Part shown: piece after piece, positions 1 to 6,375 of the stretch
Numbering within the stretch: position 1 is the first letter of the stretch
Layout: each line of letters begins with the position of its first letter
Source of the DNA: a bacterium
GTDB taxonomy: Bacteria > BMS3Abin14
DNA: 9,934 nucleotides
Reading direction: 5' to 3'
Assembly: GCA_020352595.1 (NCBI GenBank)
Contig: CP070682.1
Location: forward strand, 1,221,941-1,231,874
Position numbers and translations under genes: made by a program
Notes under the pieces: model-generated
Told to the model about the DNA's origin: nothing
Seen by the model: the letters and a program-made list of their open reading frames with translations, nothing else
Database searches by the model: none

Positions 1-244
1 CCCACCCCAGGGACTGGATGCTCAGGTCCGCGAGGTAGGCGCCCACGACCCCCCCCATGTTGCGCACCGGTGAGGTGCCTGTCCCCGTGCTGTTGAGGGA
101 GGCGTCCAGAGGGGAGTAGGACACCAGGGCGAGGATCATGAACAGGCCCAGCGCCACGAGGGCCACCCCGACGATCTCCCGCCAGCGGGAGTGGGCGACG
201 GCGGGTGACGGTTTATTCTCTTTTCGGGTTTCTTTCCTGGACAC
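1..244 (-). CDS. ftsK: DNA translocase FtsK, N-terminal fragment (runs off the window)
   Basis: Septum-anchored DNA translocase that pumps chromosome ends through the closing division site. Only the first 81 residues are present; the gene continues beyond base 1. I chose GTG at 244 because GGAAGG lies 5 nt upstream; an in-frame GTG at 250 is the alternative. The translation has a short basic N-terminus (VSRKETRKENK), then a first membrane helix at about residues 24-43 (IVGVALVALGLFMILALVSY), then SPLDASLN and, at about 62-73, NMGGVVGAYLAD. This is the typical beginning of the FtsK four-helix membrane domain, where a Y-S-P-x-D motif and an N-x-G-G-x-x-G-A-Y-L-A-D motif recur. The motor and gamma domains are not visible. 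It lies 147 bp downstream of uppP on the same strand. The family call is firm for an N-terminal fragment; the short length is due only to the window edge. Confidence 0.85.
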   Translation of the reverse strand, partial: MSRKETRKENKPSPAVAHSRWREIVGVALVALGLFMILALVSYSPLDASLNSTGTGTSPVRNMGGVVGAYLADLSIQSLGW

Positions 245-391
245 GGGCACCTTCCATGGGCGAGGGATGCTACCCCACATCCCAAATTCCAAAACGCAGA
301 TCCCAGATCTCACATCTCAGATTTGGGTTGAAAAAACAATCGTGAATTCAACATGTTTGAGATCCGGGATCGGAGATCCGGGATGGCCTCT
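245..391. other. uppP-ftsK intergenic region with AGATC-type repeats
   Basis: This 147-bp gap carries no plausible gene. It holds a 12-bp direct repeat (GAGATCCGGGAT) at 359-370 and 373-384, related AGATCCC/AGATCTC motifs at about 298-311, an inverted pair CCCAAAT/ATTTGGG at 281-287 and 321-327, and a second pair GTTGAA/TTCAAC at 327-332 and 347-352. The centre is AT-rich (AAAAAACAAT), unlike the surrounding coding DNA, so an ftsK promoter or uppP terminator could sit here. I could not assign a convincing -35/-10 pair or a canonical stem with a U-tract. Confidence 0.5.
359..384. repeat. 12-bp direct repeat GAGATCCGGGAT x2
   Basis: Two perfect copies of GAGATCCGGGAT (359-370 and 373-384) are separated by CG and end 7 bp from the uppP stop codon. 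Looser AGATC copies continue leftward to about 298. Function is unknown; it may be a dispersed intergenic repeat or a regulator site. Confidence 0.75.
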
Positions 392-1168
392 TTATACCAG
401 AAACAGGAGGGAAAGAGAACCGACAGCGAGGCAGTAGACACCGAAGGGAAGAAGGTTGCCGCGGCCCAGGATCTTCATGAGCATGGCGATGGCCGCCCAC
501 CCTGTCAGGGCGGCGGCGAAGGCTCCGGCCAGGTATGCCGACTCCATCCCGGATCCCGCCAGCGCCCCCGATTCCAGCAGCAGCGCTCCGGCCACCGCCG
601 GCAGGGACAGGATGAAGGAGAAGCGCGCCGCGTCGGTACCGGAGAGGCCCGCCAGGATCCCGGCGGTGATGGTGACACCGGACCTCGATACACCTGGCAC
701 GATGGCAAAGGCCTGGAAAAGGCCGATGAGCAGGGCGCCGGGCAGGGTCAGCCCGGAAAGGGGACGCCGCGCCGCCATGCCGAGCCTCCGCCCGGAGACC
801 AGGATGAGGCCGGTGGCCACGAGACCGGCGGCCGCCGTTCCTGGCGAGGAGAAAAGGGGTTCGATGAGGTCCGAGAAAAAGACACCGACGATGCCGGCCG
901 GCAGGGAGCCCGCCAGGATCAGGAGAGGCATCCTCAGGCCGCCTTGGCGGGGCCGCAGCGCCTCCCGGGCCATGACCGCCAGTTCCTTTCTGAAATAGAC
1001 GAGGACCGCGACGAGCGTCCCGCCGTGGAGAAGAACGTCGAAGGCCGCCGCGGGCCCGTTGAAACCCGTGAGCAGCGACTGGACCAGGACCAGGTGACCG
1101 GAGGAAGACACCGGTAAAAATTCCGTCAGACCTTGAAGAATTCCCAGCAGGATCGATTCGAGCATCAT
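392..1168 (-). CDS. uppP: undecaprenyl-diphosphate phosphatase UppP/BacA
   Basis: Integral membrane enzyme that dephosphorylates undecaprenyl diphosphate to the monophosphate, returning the lipid carrier to peptidoglycan and other envelope glycan synthesis; overproduction is known to give bacitracin resistance. The 258-residue product is close to the usual size of about 265-275. The family signature is present: QGLTE at 12-16 (the E/QxxxE motif) followed by FLPVSSSGH with His25, and PGVSRSGVT at 158-166 (the PGxSRSxxT motif). Hydrophobic segments cover most of the chain, for example about 82-98, 112-124, 144-157 and 210-230. I chose ATG 1168 (with ATG 1165 directly after it) because AAGGA lies 4-5 nt upstream; the frame stays open further upstream but encodes no family sequence there. 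It sits between rnj (123-bp gap) and ftsK on the same strand, so it may be co-transcribed. Confidence 0.95.
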   Translation of the reverse strand: MMLESILLGILQGLTEFLPVSSSGHLVLVQSLLTGFNGPAAAFDVLLHGGTLVAVLVYFRKELAVMAREALRPRQGGLRMPLLILAGSLPAGIVGVFFSDLIEPLFSSPGTAAAGLVATGLILVSGRRLGMAARRPLSGLTLPGALLIGLFQAFAIVPGVSRSGVTITAGILAGLSGTDAARFSFILSLPAVAGALLLESGALAGSGMESAYLAGAFAAALTGWAAIAMLMKILGRGNLLPFGVYCLAVGSLSLLFLV

Positions 1169-1291
1169 TTTTTCCTTCGTTCCATGTCCGACGGAAGGCC
1201 ACTGGTCCCGGGGGTGTCGGTGTGTCGGAGAGAGGGCCCCCTGTTCCTGTTCCCGGCTTCCACGGCACACCGGCGATCCGGCGCCTTCCCG
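1169..1291. other. rnj-uppP intergenic region
   Basis: A 123-bp gap between two minus-strand genes. It contains GGTGTCGG-TGTGTCGG at about 1213-1228 and an inverted pair CGGTGTG/CACACCG (1218-1224 and 1266-1272) with a loop of about 40 nt. The uppP ribosome site (AAGGA) lies at its left end. There is no clear terminator or promoter and no credible small gene. Confidence 0.4.
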
Positions 1292-2959
1292 TTACTCCTC
1301 CAGAATAACCGGAAGGACCGTGGGCCTTTTATCGAGAGCCCTCCTGTACACACCCCGCACTGCCGAGGTCAACTCCTCCTTCACTTCGGTTATGGATGAG
1401 GTACCCTCCCGCCACTGGTTGATGATGCGCCTTGCCGTGCGAGCCGCTTCCAGGTCCAGTTCCTCGCCCGCCAGACCGACACCGACGCCGATGCTGTGCA
1501 CGGCGGGCTCAGCGGCCCTCCCGCCCCTGCGGGGCAGGGCAACGACCACAACCACCAGGCCCTCCCGCGCCATCCTCCGTCTCTGTACCAGCAGGGGATC
1601 GGCCAGGGAGGTGATCATCTCACCGTCCACCAGGAAGCGTCCGCAGTCCACGGATCCGGCAAGGCGCACTCCCCCGGGGGACATCTCCAGGATCTGGCCC
1701 GGGTCCAGCACGTGGATGCTGTCTGGCGCAAGGCCTGCCTCCCTGGCGAGACGGCCGCATGCCACCAGGTTCCTGTAATCCCCGTGTACAGGGACGAAAT
1801 GCTCCGGTGCCGTGAGGCTGATCATGGTCCGGATCTCCTCAGCGCAGCCGTGCCCGGACACGTGGACCCTGGGTTGATCCCGGTAGTGGACCTCGGCCCC
1901 GAGGCGCAGGAGGTCGTCGATGATCTGCCCGATGGAGAGCTCGTTGCCCGGAATGATCCTCGACGACAGGATGACCGTGTCGCCTTCCCTGACCTTCAGC
2001 CCGGCGTGCTCTCCCCGCGCCACGCGGCTCAGGGCGCTGAAGGGCTCGCCCTGGGTGCCCGTCATCAGGTAGACGGCCCGTCCGGCTTCCGAGGGGCTCA
2101 GGGTCTCGGCCCCGACGACGGCCCCCCGCGGCGGAGATATGTAACCCATGTCGCGCGCGATGGTGAAATTCCGGATCACGCGGCGGCCCTCCAGCACCAC
2201 CTTGCGCCCGGCTGCCGAGGCCGCACCGATGACCGTTGACATGCGCTGGATGTGCGAACCGAAGGTGGCCACGAGGACGCGCCCGTGGGCACGCCGCATG
2301 AGGTCCCGGAGAGTGGAGTCCACCTCCTCCTCCGAGGGGGTGACGCCGGGCTGCTCCGCGTTGGTGCTGTCGCAGATGAGCGCCAGGACCCCCTCTTCGC
2401 CCAGTCTCCTGAGCCCCTCCCATGTGGCTGACGGCGTGGGACAGCCAGCCGAGCGACCCATGCGAAAATCACCCGAGTGGACCACGGCGCCGGCAGGGGT
2501 CCTGAAGATGATGCAGGCCGAGTCCGGCACGCTGTGGTCCACGCGGAGGGCCTCGATCTCCAGATCGTCCAGACCGAAGGGGGACTGGAAAAGGATCTGG
2601 CGAAGATCACATGTCCCCCCCTGTGTCCCGCCTCTGCCGTTGGCCATCCGCTCCCGAAGGAGGGCCAGGGTGAAGGCCGTCCCGTAGACGGGGACGTCCA
2701 CGCGGCTGAGGAGGAACGGGAGGGCCCCGATGTGATCGTCGTGCCCGTGGGTCAGGACCACGCCCCTGAGCCGGTCCTTGTTCTCCAGGATGAACGTGAA
2801 GTCGGGGAGGAAGAGGTCCACGCCCGGGAAGTTTCCCTGGGGGATCTTGATGCCGGCGTCGATGACGAGGAACCCGCCGTCCCACTCCAGGATGGCGCAG
2901 TTCATGCCGAAGGTTCCCACGCCCCCGAGGGGGATGAAGCGCAGGACGCTGTCGCTCAT
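1292..2959 (-). CDS. rnj: ribonuclease J
   Basis: Metallo-beta-lactamase/beta-CASP ribonuclease with endonuclease and 5'-3' exonuclease activity, acting in mRNA decay and rRNA/RNA maturation in the cytoplasm. The 555 residues match the usual RNase J length (about 555). Counting from ATG 2959, the zinc motif HGHDDHIG is at 71-78, His142 is in DHSVPDS, HSGDF is at 161-165, CDSTN at 196-200, GTQGEP at 301-306, SGHG with His370 at 368-371, and PVHGDYRNL with His392 at 390-398. The N-terminal lactamase part, the beta-CASP insert (about 205-345), the return to the lactamase fold, and a C-terminal domain (about 445-555) are all present. An in-frame GTG at 2971 would add four residues; I prefer the ATG, which has GGTGG 8 nt upstream. 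It lies downstream of rsmA across a repeat-filled 136-bp gap and upstream of uppP. Confidence 0.96.
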   Translation of the reverse strand: MSDSVLRFIPLGGVGTFGMNCAILEWDGGFLVIDAGIKIPQGNFPGVDLFLPDFTFILENKDRLRGVVLTHGHDDHIGALPFLLSRVDVPVYGTAFTLALLRERMANGRGGTQGGTCDLRQILFQSPFGLDDLEIEALRVDHSVPDSACIIFRTPAGAVVHSGDFRMGRSAGCPTPSATWEGLRRLGEEGVLALICDSTNAEQPGVTPSEEEVDSTLRDLMRRAHGRVLVATFGSHIQRMSTVIGAASAAGRKVVLEGRRVIRNFTIARDMGYISPPRGAVVGAETLSPSEAGRAVYLMTGTQGEPFSALSRVARGEHAGLKVREGDTVILSSRIIPGNELSIGQIIDDLLRLGAEVHYRDQPRVHVSGHGCAEEIRTMISLTAPEHFVPVHGDYRNLVACGRLAREAGLAPDSIHVLDPGQILEMSPGGVRLAGSVDCGRFLVDGEMITSLADPLLVQRRRMAREGLVVVVVALPRRGGRAAEPAVHSIGVGVGLAGEELDLEAARTARRIINQWREGTSSITEVKEELTSAVRGVYRRALDKRPTVLPVILEE

Positions 2960-3095
2960 GTCGAGATCCACCCGGTCCAGCGCCCGCCATGACGCGGGGA
3001 CGCGGGGACACTGGCACGCGGTGTGAAAACAGTTTCCCGCCGGGCCCGTGTCACCGTGTCTCTGATATTCAGACCTGACATTCCGTGTCCCCGTG
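2960..3095. other. rsmA-rnj intergenic region, mostly repeat
   Basis: A 136-bp gap dominated by an inverted cluster of 8-bp tandem units (see the repeat entry). Between the arms are a GAAAACAG stretch and a small perfect palindrome TCTGA-TAT-TCAGA (3061-3073). The rnj ribosome site, GGTGG 8 nt before ATG 2959, is at its left edge. I see no gene. Confidence 0.6.
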
Positions 3096-3116
3096 TCACC
3101 GTGTCACCGCGTCTGA
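2991..3116. repeat. inverted element built of 8-bp tandem units (GACGCGGG / GTGTCACC)
   Basis: The left arm at 2991-3014 is GACGCGGG, GACGCGGG, GACACTGG. The right arm has GTGTCACC-GTGTCTCT at 3048-3063 and GTGTCCCC-GTGTCACC-GTGTCACC-GCGTCTGA at 3085-3116. The left arm read on the opposite strand matches the right arm with one 8-bp unit fewer; GGGGACAC (3004-3011) and GTGTCCCC (3085-3092) are exact complements. A small palindrome at 3061-3073 sits between the two right-hand blocks. The right arm runs into rsmA and contains its stop codon (3096-3098). The structure resembles small palindromic intergenic repeats. No transposase is present. Confidence 0.8.
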
Positions 3117-3914
3117 CAGTCGGCAGGCCAATTCCGCGAACTGGGCCACCGACAGCTCCTCGGCCCGCACGGACGGGTCGAGGCCCATCTGTCCAAGGTT
3201 CAGACTGATGGCGTCCCGACCCAGGTCCGGGAATCCGGCCCCCAGGCTGTTGACAAGCTTCTTTCTCCTCTGGCCGAAGGCCGCCTTGACGACGCGCATG
3301 GCGAAGGCCCTGTCCGGCACCCGGTAGAGCGGCTCGGCACTCAGCTCCCAGCTGACGAGGGCCGAATCCACCCTGGGCGGGGGCAGGAAAACACCAGGGG
3401 GGACCTTGCGCACGATCCTGGGCCGTCCGTAAAGCTGGCAGGCCACCGCCAGGATGCCGAAATCCTTGGTGCCGGGGTTGGCCGTGATGCGCACGGCCAC
3501 CTCCCACTGGACGAGGAACACGGCCCGGCAGATGCGCTGGCGGTGGTCCAGGACCCTGAAGAGGACCTGGGTCGAGATGGCGTACGGCAGGTTGCCCAGC
3601 AGGACCGCCTTCCCCTCAGGGGGCAGAAGCTCCTCCCAGGGCAGCCTCAGGATGTCGCCCTTGACCAGGCGGAATCCTGCGTGTCCGGCGAACTTCTCCT
3701 CCAGAGCGGGTATCAGGTTCCCGTCCACCTCCACGCCGGTGAGGCTCACACCGCGTGCGAGCAGCAGTTCCGTCAGCCGCCCCGTCCCCACTCCGACCTC
3801 GATGACCGCGTCCCCGGGCGACAGTCGGGCCGCAGCGACGATGGCGGAAAGGATGTTCCTGTCGTGCAGGAAGTGCTGGCCGTAGGCGGGAGGAGCGTAT
3901 CGGTGACGAGACAT
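3096..3914 (-). CDS. rsmA: 16S rRNA (adenine(1518)-N6/adenine(1519)-N6)-dimethyltransferase RsmA/KsgA
   Basis: S-adenosylmethionine-dependent enzyme that dimethylates the two adjacent adenines in the 3'-terminal hairpin of 16S rRNA, a late checkpoint in small-subunit assembly. The 272-residue product has the usual length. It shows YGQHFLHD at 11-18 (the N-terminal GQNFL-type motif), SAM motif I VIEVGVGTG at 37-45, acidic residues in VEVD at 61-64, KGDIL at 85-89, the catalytic NLPY at 108-111, VFLPPPRVDSALV at 175-187 and AAFGQRRKKLVNSL at 211-224. ATG 3914 starts at MSRHRYAPP just before the conserved motif; the upstream in-frame extension to 4031 looks non-coding. The last codons, D-A-V-T-R-stop, are formed by the 8-bp repeat element. 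The gene is divergent from the lipoprotein gene and upstream of rnj. Confidence 0.96.
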   Translation of the reverse strand: MSRHRYAPPAYGQHFLHDRNILSAIVAAARLSPGDAVIEVGVGTGRLTELLLARGVSLTGVEVDGNLIPALEEKFAGHAGFRLVKGDILRLPWEELLPPEGKAVLLGNLPYAISTQVLFRVLDHRQRICRAVFLVQWEVAVRITANPGTKDFGILAVACQLYGRPRIVRKVPPGVFLPPPRVDSALVSWELSAEPLYRVPDRAFAMRVVKAAFGQRRKKLVNSLGAGFPDLGRDAISLNLGQMGLDPSVRAEELSVAQFAELACRLSDAVTR

Positions 3915-4153
3915 CAGATCGAGTCCAGGGTACAGGGTCCGGAGGCCAGAGAAGCCGCAGTGCCCCGGAAGGGTTCCCCTTCCTTCAGCGGCGGCATGAA
4001 GATCTTTTCCCTGAATGCCTGTTCGGCTCAAGATGGATCATGGTCAATGGCAAGGGCATCCTCGTTGGATCTTACCACCCCGCACCCCCGGACCTTGGCT
4101 ATAGGGCCACGCTTCCCGTTGACAATTGGGAAAGGGTACGGCACATTCCCAGA
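3915..4153. promoter_or_regulatory. divergent intergenic region between rsmA and the LpoA-like gene
   Basis: This 239-bp region should carry promoters for both directions. It contains a perfect 7-bp hairpin (GGAAGGG-TTC-CCCTTCC, 3967-3983) in the rsmA leader side, about 53 nt upstream of its start, and a TTGACA hexamer at 4119-4124 on the plus strand. On the minus strand a TTGACC-like hexamer lies near 4051-4056, but no good -10 follows it. Open frames through this stretch look non-coding. Confidence 0.4.
4119..4147 (+). promoter_or_regulatory. candidate sigma-70-type promoter for the LpoA-like gene
   Basis: A perfect TTGACA (4119-4124) is followed after 17 bp by CACATT (4142-4147), a weak -10 that matches TATAAT at 3 of 6 positions. 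The predicted transcription start would fall at or next to the ATG at 4154, leaving little or no leader. This is tentative because of the poor -10. Confidence 0.3.
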
Positions 4154-6184
4154 ATGCTCCCAATTTCCCGATATTTCCGGTGTTTATACCTCACCGGGCT
4201 CGCCGTGGCAACACTGTCGGCCTGCGCCGTGACCCCCCCGAGGGAGGTACCGCCCAGACCCGCACCGCCCCCTGTTGCCAGACCGGCACCGGAGAAGAAG
4301 CCCGCGCCCCCGGCCAGGGTGCCTTCACCGGCCGAAGCGGTGCGGGACCGGGAAGAGCTCCTCAAGTACCAGGAGGCGGTCCGGGTCTTCCGCGAGGAGG
4401 GGCGCCCGCAGGAGGCCCACGAACTCCTGGAATCGTTCCTGCGCATGCACCCGGAAAGCTCCTACGCGGATGACGCGACCCTGGAGCAGTCCCGCATCCA
4501 GGGCTACCTCGGCGACTGGAAAAAAGCCACCACCCTCCTGGAGCGCCTTCTGACCAAATACCCGACCTCTCCGCTGAGAAAGCGGGCATTCCTGGAGATG
4601 ATGAGGATCCAGAGGGACCGGGAGCGCTGGAAGGACTGCATCGAGGCCTCCCAGAGCGCCCTCTCCCTGGACCCGCTCCCGGATGAGAAGGCGGAGCTGC
4701 TCACCGTGGGAGCCGTATGCAGGGCCAGGCGCAAGGAGTACGTCCCGGCTGTCACCGATATCATCGAAGGGTACCGTTCCGCCATGACCGATCCCCTGAG
4801 GGCTTCGGCCCTCGATGCCCTCGAGCAGGTGACCGCAGACATGAAGCAGGGGGGCCTCGAGGATGTCCTCTCCGGTTCCGACGGCATGGAACCCTACGGG
4901 GTGCTGGCCATGATCCTGCTGGAAAAACAGATGGAAAAGGGTCTGTACAAGGAGGCCATGGCCGAACTCATGGACATTCTGGTCCACTACCCCGGGCAGG
5001 TGCCCGACAAGAGGATCGAGAACGCCTACGTCCTGCTCAGCGACCGCCTGCTGGTTCGCACCAACGTCATCGGCGCCGTTCTTCCCCTCTCCGGGCGTTA
5101 TGCGGTCTTCGGGGAAAAAGCCCTGCAGGGGATCCAGACAGCCCTGGGTTTCCGTACCCCCACCGCCGGCACCGGTCCGGAAAGCAGGTTCACCCTCATG
5201 GTGAAGGATTCGGGGGCCGACCCCGTTCAGGCAGCCCAGGCCGTCAGGGACCTTGCCACTTCGGGGCAGGTCATCGCCATCATCGGCCCCATATTCTCCA
5301 GGACGACGCGCGCGGCTTCCCGCGCCGCCGAGGAAACCGGCATCCCCCTGATATCCCTCTCCCCCGACCCCGAGATCCCCGCCCTGGGACGGAACATCTT
5401 CAGGAGAAGCCTTGTTGACAGGCAGCAGGTCACGGCCCTGGTGAGGCTCGTCCACGACCGCCTGATGATGACGAGGTTCGCCTTCCTCTACCCGGACAAC
5501 TCCTACGGCAAGGAGATGATGAACCTTTTCTGGGACGAGGTGGACCTTCGCGGCGGCGAGGTGGTGGCCGCGGAGAGCTTTCCCCCCGGCCAGACGGACT
5601 TCGGGCCGCAGATCAGGGCCATGGTGGGCCTCAACCGGAAGCTGACCCCCGAAGAGCAGAGCATGAAGGAGGCCGGACAGGAGGTGGAGCTGGCCCCCAT
5701 CATCGACTTTGACGCCCTCTTCATCCCGGCCGACTTCCAGACCGTGGGCCTGCTCGCCCCGCAGCTCGCGTTCTACGAGGTCAACGAGGTCCTCCTGGTC
5801 GGGACCGATGGATGGAACAGCCCGTGGCTGGTGGAGCTGGGGGAACACTACGTGGAGGGCGCCCTCTTCACCGGCGGGTACCTGTTGGACAGTGCGCAGG
5901 ACCCCGTCAGGGAAATGGTGGAGAGCTACTGGCTCACCTTCGGGGAGGACCCCATGACCACCGCCATCCAGGCCTACGACGCCGCTCTCCTCATCAGGAC
6001 AGGTGTGGAATCAGGTCTGGTCCAGGACCGGTCGAGCCTCAGGGAGTATCTCATGGGCCTGAACCAGTTCCCCTCCGCCGAGGGGCCCCTTTCCACCGAC
6101 TCGGAAGGGGACATCCTGCAGACGCCCTTCCTGCTCACCGTCACTGACGGCCGCATCGTCCCCTTCGAGATGGAAATCGATTAA
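4154..6184 (+). CDS. LpoA-like lipoprotein: TPR-like helices plus type 1 periplasmic binding domain (putative penicillin-binding protein activator)
   Basis: The 676-residue product starts with a lipoprotein signal peptide: LYLTGLAVATLSAC, with lipobox LSAC and Cys24 as the predicted lipid-modified residue. Position +2 is Ala, so outer-membrane sorting is expected. A Pro/Ala-rich linker spans about 27-60. Residues about 63-295 form amphipathic helical repeats of TPR/BamD-like type (EAHELLESFLRMHPESSYAD, ATTLLERLLTKYP). From about 304, VIGAVLPLSGRYAVFGEKAL opens a Leu/Ile/Val-binding-protein-like fold, continuing with VIAIIGPIFS (373-382), IPLISLSPDP (397-406), FAFLYPDNSYGKEM (442-455), VLLVGTDGWN (546-555) and a closing AYDAALLIRTG. 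LpoA in gamma-proteobacteria combines TPR and PBP-like domains and activates PBP1A, so that role is inferred; a solute-binding role cannot be excluded. I chose ATG 4154 for the signal peptide; frame-open sequence back to 4040 is not signal-like, and no good Shine-Dalgarno is visible. Confidence 0.85.
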   Translation: MLPISRYFRCLYLTGLAVATLSACAVTPPREVPPRPAPPPVARPAPEKKPAPPARVPSPAEAVRDREELLKYQEAVRVFREEGRPQEAHELLESFLRMHPESSYADDATLEQSRIQGYLGDWKKATTLLERLLTKYPTSPLRKRAFLEMMRIQRDRERWKDCIEASQSALSLDPLPDEKAELLTVGAVCRARRKEYVPAVTDIIEGYRSAMTDPLRASALDALEQVTADMKQGGLEDVLSGSDGMEPYGVLAMILLEKQMEKGLYKEAMAELMDILVHYPGQVPDKRIENAYVLLSDRLLVRTNVIGAVLPLSGRYAVFGEKALQGIQTALGFRTPTAGTGPESRFTLMVKDSGADPVQAAQAVRDLATSGQVIAIIGPIFSRTTRAASRAAEETGIPLISLSPDPEIPALGRNIFRRSLVDRQQVTALVRLVHDRLMMTRFAFLYPDNSYGKEMMNLFWDEVDLRGGEVVAAESFPPGQTDFGPQIRAMVGLNRKLTPEEQSMKEAGQEVELAPIIDFDALFIPADFQTVGLLAPQLAFYEVNEVLLVGTDGWNSPWLVELGEHYVEGALFTGGYLLDSAQDPVREMVESYWLTFGEDPMTTAIQAYDAALLIRTGVESGLVQDRSSLREYLMGLNQFPSAEGPLSTDSEGDILQTPFLLTVTDGRIVPFEMEID

Positions 6185-6200
6185 CAACCAGTCTCAGATC

Positions 6201-6238
6201 TCATCCTTCGACAAGCTCAGGGCGGGCTCAGGACAGGT
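6201..6238. repeat. CCTTCGACAAGCTCAGG-type dispersed repeat copy
   Basis: The sequence CCTTCGACAAGCTCAGG (6205-6221) is followed by a second GCTCAGG and then ACAGG, giving a GCTCAGG direct repeat. From memory, closely similar short sequences are scattered in intergenic regions of many environmental bacterial genomes; that identity was not checked by search. Confidence 0.55.
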
Positions 6239-6262
6239 ATCTCGGTTCTCAAAGTACGGATC

Positions 6263-6331
6263 CGGGTGTCCGGTGTCTTGCGCCGCCCGGGTTTTTGCCC
6301 CGGCGCCAGGGCGAAGACCCGGGGACACCCG
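6263..6331. terminator. long imperfect stem-loop, possible bidirectional terminator
   Basis: Outer arms CGGGTGTCC (6263-6271) and GGACACCCG (6323-6331) are exact complements. Inside them TCTT (6276-6279) pairs with AAGA (6314-6317), CGCC (6281-6284) with GGCG (6310-6313), and CCGGG (6287-6291) with CCCGG (6299-6303) around a TTTTTGC loop. It lies between two converging genes, where a shared terminator is expected. No U-tract follows either arm, so intrinsic termination is uncertain. Confidence 0.45.
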
Positions 6332-6375
6332 AGGCCGGACTCACGACACCTCACAGCTCCGACCCGGATGCAGGA

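Larger units (their letters stand above)
6185..6375. other. convergent intergenic region between the LpoA-like gene and the permease gene
   Basis: A 191-bp gap where two transcription units meet. It contains a CTTCGACAAGCTCAGG-type repeat (about 6201-6238) and a long imperfect stem-loop (6263-6331), both listed separately. No gene is seen. Confidence 0.6.

Noticed and set aside
353..1117. Plus-strand open frame of about 254 codons opposite uppP
   Set aside because: Its composition is Gly/Arg/Asp-rich with no domain, typical of a GC-rich antisense frame over a real membrane-protein gene.
1185..1215. GGAAGGCCACTGG resembling parts of a cobalamin riboswitch
   Set aside because: The order of elements is wrong, there is no B12 box, and no plus-strand transport gene follows; chance similarity.
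3048..3116. Possible CRISPR array from the regularly spaced GTGTCACC units
   Set aside because: Units are 8 bp and directly adjacent or with a single 21-bp gap, with no spacers of uniform length and no cas genes; it is a short tandem repeat.
3915..4031. N-terminal extension of RsmA to an in-frame start at 4031
   Set aside because: The extra 39 residues lack family similarity, and the conserved N-terminal motif begins just after ATG 3914, giving a normal family length.
4325..5848. A long open frame of about 507 codons on the minus strand opposite the LpoA-like gene
   Set aside because: Its translation shows no recognisable domain and low-complexity composition, and the plus strand encodes a clear lipoprotein with conserved fold motifs. 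It is a GC-rich antisense shadow.
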